The notes beneath the pieces are model-generated. The model was not told where the DNA came from. It saw only the letters and a list, made by a program, of their open reading frames with translations, and did not search any database. Positions 1 through 5,864 of a DNA stretch of 5,864 nucleotides are shown piece by piece. Numbering within the stretch: the first letter of the stretch is position 1; every line of letters begins with the position of its first letter. A program made the translations under genes and the position numbers. The stretch is from NCBI GenBank assembly GCA_937930605.1, contig CALHBZ010000331.1, forward strand, positions 1 through 5,864, written 5' to 3'. The stretch is from Streptococcus oralis (lineage in GTDB: Bacteria; Bacillota; Bacilli; Lactobacillales; Streptococcaceae).

Positions 1-15
1 TATCAAAGTTGAGGG

Positions 16-44
16 GTGTCAAATCATGCTTTTTTTGATATAAT
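16..44 (+). promoter_or_regulatory. Extended -10 promoter of the dinG-rodA-DJ-1 operon
   Basis: A perfect TATAAT hexamer at 39-44 is preceded by TG at 36-37 with one intervening base, giving the extended -10 form TGnTATAAT. A 17-base spacer upstream leads to GTGTCA at 16-21, which matches the TTGACA -35 consensus at 4 of 6 positions. With normal sigma-A geometry, transcription would start around 50-53, that is, on the ATG codons of dinG. No Shine-Dalgarno sequence can then lie on this transcript. The hexamer and spacing are seen directly; the start-site position is inferred. Confidence 0.82.
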
Positions 45-49
45 TTTTA

Positions 50-2542
50 ATGATGAATGCGAGAAATGATCGGTATGTGGTCGTTGATTTAGAGGCGACA
101 AGCACCGGAAGCAAGGCAAAAATTATTCAAGTAGGTATTGTGGTGATTGAGAATGGCGAGATTGTCGATCAGTATGCGACTGATGTCAATCCCCATGAAC
201 CCTTGGATTCTCATATCAAAGAATTAACAGGTCTGACCGATCAGCGTTTGGCTGCGGCACCAGAGTTTTCTCAGGTGGCTGGAAAAATTTTTGAATTGGT
301 TAAGGACGGTGTTTTTGTTGCGCACAATGTACAATTTGATGCCAACCTCCTTGCGGAATTTCTTTTTTTTGAAGGATATGAATTGCGTACACCTCGTGTG
401 GATACGGTTGAGCTAGCCCAAGTTCTATATCCTCAGTTTGAAAAGTACAATCTAGGTATCCTTTGTCAAGAGTTGGGAATTGAACTGGAACAGGCCCATA
501 CTGCCCTGTCAGATGCTCAGGCAACAGCTGAACTCTTGCTTTACATGCGTCAAAAACTTTTTGAGTTACCAAAAGGGCTCTTAGAAAGCTTGTTAGAACT
601 TGCGGACAACCTTCTCTATGAAAGTTATCTGGTGATTGAGGAGGTTTACCAGCAACAATCTCTCCTGTCTTCGCCAGAATTGATAGAACTACATGGGCTT
701 TTCCTGAGAAAGGAAAGTCAAGCCTTGATCCCACGCAAATTATCCAAAGATTTTGCTAAAAATATTTCTTTATTGGGGCTGGAGGAGCGTCCGCAACAGT
801 TGAAATTTGCGGAGAAGGTTGAGCACTTATTGGAAGAACACCAGACTTCCTTCATCCAAGCTCAAACAGGACTGGGTAAGACATACGGCTATCTTCTCCC
901 AGCTTTGAACTCGGAGAGTGATGCAGGGATTTTAGTAAGTGTTCCGACCAAAATTCTTCAAAATCAGATCATGCAGGAAGAAGGTCATCGTTTAAAAGAG
1001 GTTTTCCATCTGGAGATTCATAGTCTCAAGGGTCCTCAAAATTATTTAAAACTGGATGCCTTTCACAGAGTTCTCCATCGATCTGAGTCCAATCGCCTTT
1101 TCACACGCTTTAAAATGCAACTGCTCATCTGGCTAGCGGAGACATCGACTGGTGACTTGGACGAAATCGGACAACTTTATCGCTATCAGCACTTTCTGCC
1201 TGAACTAGTCCACGACGGCAAGCTTTCAAAGAAAAGTTTATTTGCTACAGAGGATTTTTGGAAACGAGGGCAGGACAAGGCCAAGACCAGTCGCGTCCTC
1301 TTGACTAATCATGCCTATCTGGTCACTCGTTTGGAAGACAATCCAGAGTTTGTCGACAACCGTTTGGTGATCTTGGATGAAGCTCAAAAAATGCTGCTAG
1401 CCCTTGAAAATCTAGCCCAGCAATCTTATCGCCTTGAGGATCTTGTAACTCAAATTGAAAAGTCCTTAGAGACAGAGGAAGATCTGATTCAGAAACGTTT
1501 GCTTGAGAGTATAGGTTTTGAATGTCGTTACTTGATGGAGCAGTATCAGTCAGGACTTAAGAATGGAAAGTGGTTGGATTCTCTCGAACAGTTGCACCAA
1601 CATTTTTCGGAGCTAGCTCTCCCAGAGTATAGAGAGATTGCAAACTTTTTCATCTCGGACCGTGAATTTTGGCTGGCTACAGCAGAGAAATCGAGCAAGG
1701 ATGTCTTGATTTGTTCAAGCAAAAAAGGCCGCTTTATACTAGCAGATTTATTGCCAGAAGATTGTAGGCTCCTAGGAGTATCGGCCACTCTTGAAATCAG
1801 CAATCGGGTTTCCCTAGCAGATTTACTGGGATTTCCAGATGCTCCACTTGTTAGGCTTGATGTAGCAAAGCAGGAGCAACAAGAAGTTTTTCTAATCAAT
1901 GACTTTCCTCTCGTGACAGAAGTTTCGTCTTTTGACTATGCCAGTGAAGTGGCTTCTGTTATCCGAAGGTTACAAGCCTTTCAAGAACCCTTATTGGTCT
2001 TGTTTACCTCAAAAGAAATGTTGCTGGCAGTTTCGGACCTGCTAGACCAACCTCATCTCGCTCAGTATAAAAATGGGGAACCAAGTCAACTGAAAAAACG
2101 TTTTGAAAAAGGTGAACGCCAGATCTTGCTTGGAACAGGTAGTTTCTGGGAAGGAGTTGATTTTTCAACCCATCCTTGCGTGATTCAAGTGATTCCGAGA
2201 TTGCCTTTCCAAAATCCACAAGAACCTTTAACAAAAAAATTAAACCAAGAACTACGTCGAGAAGGGAAAAATCCTTTTTATGATTATCAGTTGCCGATGG
2301 CTATTATTCGGCTAAAACAAGCCCTTGGTCGTACTGTTAGACGGTCTGACCAAGGTTCGGTTGCTGTAATCTTAGACAGTCGTGTCATCAGCAAGCGCTA
2401 TGGCAAACAAATCGCTCAAACCTTGTCAAAAGAAAGAACGGTTCGGGTCCTTGCTAGAAGTCAGTTAGAATCTGCAGTAGCAGATTTTCTCCAATCTCGT
2501 CGCGATAAAATGAAAGAAAAATCCAAGAAAGAGAAAAGGTAA
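50..2542 (+). CDS. dinG: DinG-family 3'-5' exonuclease/helicase-like protein
   Basis: This 830-residue protein fuses an N-terminal DEDD exonuclease (about residues 8-170) to an XPD/DinG-type superfamily 2 helicase core (about 240-815). The exonuclease shows DLE (D13, E15), the VAHNVQFDANLL segment (D97) and HTALSDAQ (H150, D155), all intact. The helicase part shows Walker A TGLGKT (273-278), a DEAQ box (443-446), SAT (578-580), GTGSFWEGVD (695-704) and QALGRTVRR (757-765). There is no cysteine between Walker A and DEAQ, so the iron-sulphur cluster of E. coli DinG and XPD is absent; the KG..NYL motif (327-333) is followed by lysine instead of cysteine. The S. aureus homologue with this layout is known to act as a 3'-5' exonuclease, so nuclease activity is the safer prediction than unwinding. 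The C-terminus is a lysine/arginine-rich tail. Tandem ATGs at 50 and 53 are both plausible starts; neither has a ribosome binding site, fitting a leaderless mRNA. It is the first gene of the operon; rodA follows 5 bases later. Confidence 0.95.
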   Translation: MMNARNDRYVVVDLEATSTGSKAKIIQVGIVVIENGEIVDQYATDVNPHEPLDSHIKELTGLTDQRLAAAPEFSQVAGKIFELVKDGVFVAHNVQFDANLLAEFLFFEGYELRTPRVDTVELAQVLYPQFEKYNLGILCQELGIELEQAHTALSDAQATAELLLYMRQKLFELPKGLLESLLELADNLLYESYLVIEEVYQQQSLLSSPELIELHGLFLRKESQALIPRKLSKDFAKNISLLGLEERPQQLKFAEKVEHLLEEHQTSFIQAQTGLGKTYGYLLPALNSESDAGILVSVPTKILQNQIMQEEGHRLKEVFHLEIHSLKGPQNYLKLDAFHRVLHRSESNRLFTRFKMQLLIWLAETSTGDLDEIGQLYRYQHFLPELVHDGKLSKKSLFATEDFWKRGQDKAKTSRVLLTNHAYLVTRLEDNPEFVDNRLVILDEAQKMLLALENLAQQSYRLEDLVTQIEKSLETEEDLIQKRLLESIGFECRYLMEQYQSGLKNGKWLDSLEQLHQHFSELALPEYREIANFFISDREFWLATAEKSSKDVLICSSKKGRFILADLLPEDCRLLGVSATLEISNRVSLADLLGFPDAPLVRLDVAKQEQQEVFLINDFPLVTEVSSFDYASEVASVIRRLQAFQEPLLVLFTSKEMLLAVSDLLDQPHLAQYKNGEPSQLKKRFEKGERQILLGTGSFWEGVDFSTHPCVIQVIPRLPFQNPQEPLTKKLNQELRREGKNPFYDYQLPMAIIRLKQALGRTVRRSDQGSVAVILDSRVISKRYGKQIAQTLSKERTVRVLARSQLESAVADFLQSRRDKMKEKSKKEKR
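2534..2539 (+). promoter_or_regulatory. Ribosome binding site of rodA
   Basis: AAAAGG lies inside the last codons of dinG and ends 8 bases before the ATG at 2548. It fixes the rodA start and means rodA initiation occurs where ribosomes finish dinG, which suggests translational coupling. Confidence 0.7.
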
Positions 2543-2547
2543 AAAAT

Positions 2548-3771
2548 ATGAAACGTTCTTTCGACTCTCGAGTCGACTATAGCCTCCTTCTGCCAGTATT
2601 TTGTCTACTGGTTATTGGAGTAGTAGCTATTTATATAGCAGTTAGCCATGACTATCCCAATAATGTACTTCCAATTCTAGGTCAGCAAATCGCTTGGATT
2701 GCTTTGGGGCTTGTCATTGGGTTTGTCGTTATGTTATTCAATACCGAGTTTTTATGGAAGGTGACTCCCTATCTTTATGGCTTAGGTTTGGCCTTGATGG
2801 TTCTCCCCCTTGTTTTTTACAATCCCAATCTTGTAGCGTCTACAGGTGCCAAAAACTGGGTGTCGATTGGGGGAACGACACTCTTTCAACCGTCTGAGTT
2901 CATGAAGATTTCCTATATCTTGATGTTGGCTCGAGTCATTGTACAATTCACTCAAAAACACAAGGAATGGCGACGGACTATTCCGTTGGATTTCCTATTG
3001 ATTGGTTGGATGATTGCCTTTACCATCCCAGTCTTGCTCCTCTTAGCCTTACAAAGTGACTTAGGGACTGCCTTGGTCTTTGTAGCTATTTTTTCAGGTA
3101 TGGTTCTCCTTTCAGGTGTTTCGTGGAAGATTATCATTCCAGTTTTTGCGACAGGAGTGACTGCAGTAGCAGGCTTCATGGCCATCTTTATAAGCAAGGA
3201 CGGACGTGCCTTCTTGCATCAGATTGGAATGCCAACCTACCAGATTAACCGTATTTTGGCTTGGCTCAATCCCTTTGACTTCGCACAAACAACAACTTAC
3301 CAACAGGCTCAAGGACAAATTGCTATTGGAAGTGGTGGCTTGTTTGGACAAGGTTTCAATGTGTCCAATCTCCTCATTCCAGTACGTGAAAGTGATATGA
3401 TTTTCACAGTGATTGCTGAAGATTTTGGCTTCATTGGTTCAGTCTTTGTCGTTGCCTTGTACTTACTTCTTATCTATCGTATGTTGAAGATTACGCTTAG
3501 ATCAAATAACCAGTTCTATACCTATATTTCGACTGGTTTCATCATGATGTTGCTCTTCCATATCTTTGAAAATATCGGTGCCGTAACAGGCCTACTTCCT
3601 TTGACAGGGATTCCTCTGCCATTCATTTCTCAAGGGGGCTCCGCAATTATAAGTAACCTCATCGGAGTCGGTCTCCTCTTGTCCATGAGTTACCAGACCA
3701 ATCTAGCCGAAGAGAAAAGTGGAAAAGTTCCTTTCAAACGAAAGAAAGTCGTCTTAAAACAAATCAAATAA
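2548..3771 (+). CDS. rodA: Rod-shape/peripheral wall SEDS glycosyltransferase RodA
   Basis: RodA is an integral membrane peptidoglycan polymerase of the SEDS family. It polymerises lipid II on the outer face of the membrane together with a class B penicillin-binding protein (PBP2b in streptococci) for lateral/peripheral growth. The 407 residues are very hydrophobic and fit the usual ten membrane segments, roughly 13-33, 43-64, 72-91, 117-134, 148-168, 170-189, 193-214, 284-310, 324-346 and 355-381, with a large external loop at about 215-283. SEDS signatures are KNW (W104), FQPSEFMK (113-120), LQSDLGTALVF (D171), GSGGLFGQGF (261-270), ESDMIF (D283, matching the catalytic aspartate region) and TGIPLPFISQGGS (353-365). 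The C-terminal tail is basic and cytoplasmic. FtsW shares the fold; the operon context in streptococci and the loop sequence favour RodA. The start has a good ribosome site and is 5 bases after dinG; the next gene begins 10 bases after the stop. Confidence 0.93.
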   Translation: MKRSFDSRVDYSLLLPVFCLLVIGVVAIYIAVSHDYPNNVLPILGQQIAWIALGLVIGFVVMLFNTEFLWKVTPYLYGLGLALMVLPLVFYNPNLVASTGAKNWVSIGGTTLFQPSEFMKISYILMLARVIVQFTQKHKEWRRTIPLDFLLIGWMIAFTIPVLLLLALQSDLGTALVFVAIFSGMVLLSGVSWKIIIPVFATGVTAVAGFMAIFISKDGRAFLHQIGMPTYQINRILAWLNPFDFAQTTTYQQAQGQIAIGSGGLFGQGFNVSNLLIPVRESDMIFTVIAEDFGFIGSVFVVALYLLLIYRMLKITLRSNNQFYTYISTGFIMMLLFHIFENIGAVTGLLPLTGIPLPFISQGGSAIISNLIGVGLLLSMSYQTNLAEEKSGKVPFKRKKVVLKQIK

Positions 3772-3776
3772 GGAGG
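3771..3776 (+). promoter_or_regulatory. Strong ribosome binding site of the DJ-1 family gene
   Basis: AGGAGG is a full Shine-Dalgarno match with 5 bases before the ATG at 3782. Its first base is the last base of the rodA stop codon, so the rodA end and this translation start are physically linked. It sets the start codon beyond reasonable doubt. Confidence 0.85.
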
Positions 3777-3781
3777 CCACT

Positions 3782-4336
3782 ATGGCAAAAGTAGCAGTTG
3801 TCTTAGCTCAGGGTTTTGAAGAAATCGAAGCCTTGACAGTAGTTGATGTCTTGCGTCGAGCAAACATTTCCTGTGATATGGTAGGGTTTGAGGAGCAAGT
3901 GACAGGTTCACATGACATTCAGGTGAAAGCCGATCGTGTCTTTGATGGTGATTTATCCGACTATGATTTAGTAGTTCTTCCAGGTGGTATGCCTGGATCA
4001 GCAAATCTACGGGATAATCAAGCCCTCATTTCTGAGATTCAAGCCTTTAACCAAGAGGGAAAGAAGATTTCGGCTATCTGCGCAGCCCCAATCGCCCTCC
4101 ACCAAGCAGGTGTTTTAAAAGACAAGCGCTTTACCTGTTATGACGGTGTTCAGGAGCAAATTACTGACGGGATTTACCAAAAGGAAACAGTGGTTGTGGA
4201 TGGCAATCTAACAACTAGCCGAGGGCCGTCAACCGCCCTAGCCTTTGCCTATGAATTGGTGGAGCAGTTGGGAGGAGATGCTGAAAGTTTACGAGTCGGC
4301 ATGCTCTATCGAGATGTCTTTAGAAATCAGCAGTAA
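3782..4336 (+). CDS. DJ-1/PfpI family protein (ThiJ/YajL-like)
   Basis: This 184-residue cytoplasmic protein is a full-length member of the DJ-1/ThiJ/PfpI superfamily, close to the usual DJ-1/YajL size. The reactive cysteine is C100 in the nucleophile-elbow motif AICAAP (98-103). The partner glutamate is E16 in GFEEIEALTVVDVLRRA (11-27), equivalent to E18 of human DJ-1. LPGGMPGS (66-73) forms the oxyanion side and TSRGPSTALAFA (145-156) is the typical C-terminal signature. Family members are proposed to protect against oxidative or carbonyl stress (glyoxalase/deglycase or chaperone activity, partly disputed). The common database name, a thiazole monophosphate biosynthesis enzyme, comes from an old ThiJ annotation; no thiamine gene lies nearby and I see no support for it. 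It is the last gene of the dinG operon; its stop codon is part of the terminator stem. The true substrate cannot be read from the sequence. Confidence 0.92.
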   Translation: MAKVAVVLAQGFEEIEALTVVDVLRRANISCDMVGFEEQVTGSHDIQVKADRVFDGDLSDYDLVVLPGGMPGSANLRDNQALISEIQAFNQEGKKISAICAAPIALHQAGVLKDKRFTCYDGVQEQITDGIYQKETVVVDGNLTTSRGPSTALAFAYELVEQLGGDAESLRVGMLYRDVFRNQQ

Positions 4337-4361
4337 AACGAGAGGCAGACTCTCGTTTTTT
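4335..4361 (+). terminator. Intrinsic terminator of the dinG-rodA-DJ-1 operon
   Basis: CGAGAG (4339-4344) and CTCTCG (4350-4355) form a perfect stem around a 5-base GCAGA loop. AAAA before it (4335-4338) can pair with the first four bases of the T6 run (4356-4361), giving up to 10 base pairs. The 5' arm begins within the TAA stop of the preceding gene (4334-4336), so a ribosome at the stop would cover part of the arm. Confidence 0.9.
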
Positions 4362-4404
4362 ACTTGGAAAAATCTAGGAAATCATCGCTTTTTTCATAAA
4401 AAAA

Positions 4405-4413
4405 TGGTATAAT
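4405..4413 (+). promoter_or_regulatory. Extended -10 promoter of the HAD-gyrB unit
   Basis: TGGTATAAT gives a perfect TATAAT hexamer (4408-4413) with TG one base upstream (4405-4406). No good -35 is present: the 17-base-spaced position (4385-4390, TCGCTT) matches TTGACA at only 2 of 6, so recognition should depend on the extended -10. An A7 run (4398-4404) lies just upstream. The expected start of transcription is 4420-4421, the latter being the first base of the second ATG, which predicts a leaderless mRNA. The promoter lies about 45 bases after the preceding terminator and is the only promoter-like signal seen before gyrB. Confidence 0.82.
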
Positions 4414-4420
4414 GAAGGGT

Positions 4421-4984
4421 ATGAAATATCACGACTACATATGGGATTTAGGTGGCACCCTATTGGATAATTATGAAACTTCTACAGCAGCTTTTGTAGA
4501 AACCTTAGCCCAATATGGAATAGAGCAAGAACACGACCGTGTATACGAAGCCTTGAAGGTTTCTACAGCTTTTGCCATTGAGAGATTTGCCCCAGATATC
4601 GAGGTTTTTTTAGAGAACTACAAAGAAAATGAAGCACGTGAGCTAAAGCATCCAGTTTTGTTTGAGGGAATTCCAGAGTTACTCAAAGATATCTCTGACA
4701 AGGGTGGTCGCCATTTCTTGGTTTCTCATCGAAACGACCAAGTTCTGGAACTTCTTTCTAAGACCCAGATAGCGAACTACTTCACAGAAGTAGTGACTGC
4801 CAGTTCCGGTTTCAAACGAAAACCAGATCCTGAGTCCATGATATATTTACGTGATAAATATCATATTACATCCGGTTTGGTCATCGGAGATAGAAAGATT
4901 GATGTAGAAGCAGGTAAAGCTGCAGGCTTAGATGCCTATCTTTTTGACAATGTTGCAACATTGAGACGAGCAATAGACATGTAA
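4421..4984 (+). CDS. HAD-superfamily hydrolase (phosphatase-like)
   Basis: This 187-residue soluble protein is a haloacid dehalogenase superfamily member with a small helical C1-type cap (about residues 18-85). Motif I is WDLGGTLLD with nucleophile D9, motif II is VSHRND (S102), motif III is FKRKPDP (K134, possibly K132) and motif IV is VIGDRKID (D157, D161). The second aspartate of the usual DxDGT motif is glycine (G11); that residue is the acid/base in typical phosphatases, so chemistry or rate may differ. The substrate is unknown. An in-frame ATG at 4412 would add three residues, but it overlaps the -10 hexamer and cannot be on an mRNA made from that promoter. The 4421 ATG is chosen because it coincides with the expected transcription start. 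A GAAGGG stretch at 4414-4419 lies only one base before this ATG, too close for a normal ribosome site. gyrB follows 14 bases after the stop, apparently on the same transcript. Confidence 0.9.
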   Translation: MKYHDYIWDLGGTLLDNYETSTAAFVETLAQYGIEQEHDRVYEALKVSTAFAIERFAPDIEVFLENYKENEARELKHPVLFEGIPELLKDISDKGGRHFLVSHRNDQVLELLSKTQIANYFTEVVTASSGFKRKPDPESMIYLRDKYHITSGLVIGDRKIDVEAGKAAGLDAYLFDNVATLRRAIDM

Positions 4985-4988
4985 GAAA

Positions 4989-4993
4989 AAGGA
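4989..4993 (+). promoter_or_regulatory. Ribosome binding site of gyrB
   Basis: AAGGA lies in the 14-base gap after the HAD gene, 5 bases before the ATG at 4999. The gap is purine-rich with no terminator-like stem, supporting cotranscription with the gene upstream. Confidence 0.65.
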
Positions 4994-4998
4994 AAAAA

Positions 4999-5864
4999 AT
5001 GACAGAAGAAATCAAAAACCAACAGGCACAGGATTATGATGCCAGTCAAATTCAAGTTTTAGAAGGGCTTGAAGCCGTTCGTATGCGCCCAGGTATGTAT
5101 ATTGGGTCGACTTCAAAAGAAGGTCTTCACCATCTAGTCTGGGAAATTGTTGATAACTCTATTGACGAAGCCTTGGCTGGATTTGCCAGTCATATCCAAG
5201 TTTTTATAGAGCCAGATAATTCCATCACGGTTGTGGATGACGGTCGTGGAATTCCTGTTGACATTCAGGAAAAGACGGGACGTCCTGCTGTTGAGACAGT
5301 CTTTACGGTTCTTCACGCTGGAGGAAAATTTGGCGGTGGCGGATATAAGGTATCAGGTGGTCTTCACGGTGTGGGTTCATCAGTAGTAAACGCTCTTTCA
5401 ACGCAACTAGACGTTCATGTTCACAAAAACGGTAAGATTCATTACCAAGAATACCGTCGTGGTCATGTTGTTGCTGATCTTGAGGTGATTGGGGATACGG
5501 ATAGAACCGGAACAACAGTTCACTTCACACCGGATCCAGAGATTTTTACAGAAACAACGACCTTTGATTTTGACAAATTAAACAAACGTATTCAAGAATT
5601 AGCCTTTTTGAACCGAGGACTTCGAATTTCAATCACAGATAAGCGTGAAGGTCTCGAACAAACCAAACATTATCACTATGAAGGTGGGATTGCTAGCTAC
5701 GTTGAATATATCAATGAGAACAAGGATGTTATCTTTGATACGCCAATCTACACAGATGGTGAGATGGATGATATCACAGTTGAAGTAGCCATGCAGTACA
5801 CAACTGGTTACCACGAAAACGTCATGAGTTTCGCCAACAATATTCATACCCATGAAGGTGGAAC
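4999..5864 (+). CDS. gyrB: DNA gyrase subunit B (N-terminal part, cut by window end)
   Basis: The reading frame stays open from the ATG to the window edge (288 codons plus two bases); streptococcal GyrB is about 650 residues, so the TOPRIM/DNA-cleavage part lies beyond the window. GyrB is the ATPase subunit of the GyrA2B2 enzyme that introduces negative supercoils. The GHKL ATPase domain (about 15-235) is intact: [10 protein letters not shown] with catalytic-base E49 and Mg-binding N53, VVDDGRGIP (D80, R83, G84), the glycine-rich lid [21 protein letters not shown] (107-127) and TGTT (170-173). From about 236 the transducer domain begins. It is GyrB rather than ParE because the sequence, such as the [20 protein letters not shown] start and the [16 protein letters not shown] stretch, closely follows the pneumococcal GyrB I remember. 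Ser127, the site of a described pneumococcal novobiocin-resistance change to leucine, is wild type. The start is supported by the AAGGA ribosome site. Expression probably comes from the promoter before the HAD gene; a supercoiling response is known for pneumococcal gyrase genes but cannot be read here. Confidence 0.97.
   Translation, partial: MTEEIKNQQAQDYDASQIQVLEGLEAVRMRPGMYIGSTSKEGLHHLVWEIVDNSIDEALAGFASHIQVFIEPDNSITVVDDGRGIPVDIQEKTGRPAVETVFTVLHAGGKFGGGGYKVSGGLHGVGSSVVNALSTQLDVHVHKNGKIHYQEYRRGHVVADLEVIGDTDRTGTTVHFTPDPEIFTETTTFDFDKLNKRIQELAFLNRGLRISITDKREGLEQTKHYHYEGGIASYVEYINENKDVIFDTPIYTDGEMDDITVEVAMQYTTGYHENVMSFANNIHTHEGG

Noticed and set aside
1..40. Inverted repeat TATCAAA (1-7) / TTTGATA (34-40), the second arm overlapping the extended -10, as a possible operator.
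   Set aside because: Only 7 AT-rich pairs separated by 26 bases at the very edge of the window; expected by chance in such AT-rich sequence, and no regulator consensus is recognised.
26..43. Five-codon mini-ORF (MLFLI) with a GAGGGG upstream, as a possible leader peptide before dinG.
   Set aside because: It overlaps the promoter -10 box, so it would not be on the main dinG transcript; it could only matter on read-through from an unseen upstream gene.
300..734. Open frame of 144 codons on the minus strand inside dinG.
   Set aside because: It is antisense to a well-supported exonuclease domain, has no ribosome site or family motifs, and reads as a frame shadow; the other minus-strand frames within dinG, rodA, the DJ-1 gene and gyrB fail for the same reasons.
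3782..4336. Annotation as a thiamine (thiazole monophosphate) biosynthesis enzyme.
   Set aside because: The label derives from a historic ThiJ naming error; motifs are those of DJ-1/YajL and there is no thiamine gene or TPP riboswitch nearby.
4412..4420. Longer HAD protein starting at the 4412 ATG (three extra residues).
   Set aside because: The ATG is part of the TATAAT hexamer and upstream of the expected transcription start; the homologous start MKYHDY fits 4421.
4337..4420. Possible small RNA or streptococcal BOX/RUP repeat in the intergenic space.
   Set aside because: The 84 bases are accounted for by the terminator and promoter; no repeat signature or second stable stem was seen.

Overview
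The window looks like chromosomal DNA of a low-GC Gram-positive coccus, most likely a mitis-group Streptococcus (S. pneumoniae, S. mitis, S. oralis or a close relative). The evidence is the gene order dinG - rodA - DJ-1/ThiJ-like - HAD hydrolase - gyrB, the pneumococcus-like GyrB N-terminus, and strong extended -10 promoters of the form TGnTATAAT. Several GyrB residues differ from the pneumococcal protein as I remember it, so a close relative may fit better than S. pneumoniae itself. I could not run an alignment. All genes are on the + strand, packed tightly, with ordinary core-genome composition. I see no mobile element, CRISPR array, RNA gene or prophage.

Region 1 (1-4361) is one transcription unit. 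An extended -10 promoter at 16-44 sits directly against the start of dinG, an 830-residue exonuclease-helicase fusion. Five bases later comes rodA, the SEDS peptidoglycan glycosyltransferase of lateral/peripheral wall synthesis. Ten bases after that comes a DJ-1/PfpI-superfamily protein (often mislabelled ThiJ). A strong intrinsic terminator (4335-4361), whose 5' arm starts inside the last stop codon, closes the unit.

Region 2 (4362-5864) is a second unit. A second extended -10 promoter (4405-4413) drives a small HAD-family hydrolase and, 14 bases after it, gyrB, which runs off the right edge after 288 codons. No terminator or obvious promoter lies between them, so at least part of gyrB expression probably comes from this promoter.

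The most notable regulatory point is that both promoters place the expected transcription start on or within a few bases of the ATG. The dinG and HAD mRNAs are therefore predicted to be leaderless. For the HAD gene, the longest-ORF start (4412) lies inside the -10 hexamer and is almost certainly wrong; 4421 is the believable start. Functionally the window holds DNA repair/nucleic-acid processing (DinG), wall synthesis (RodA), a stress-type protein (DJ-1 family), a phosphatase-like enzyme (HAD) and DNA supercoiling control (GyrB). Apart from shared transcription I see no common pathway. I found no convincing undescribed system here; the worthwhile leads concern leaderless expression and altered catalytic motifs.
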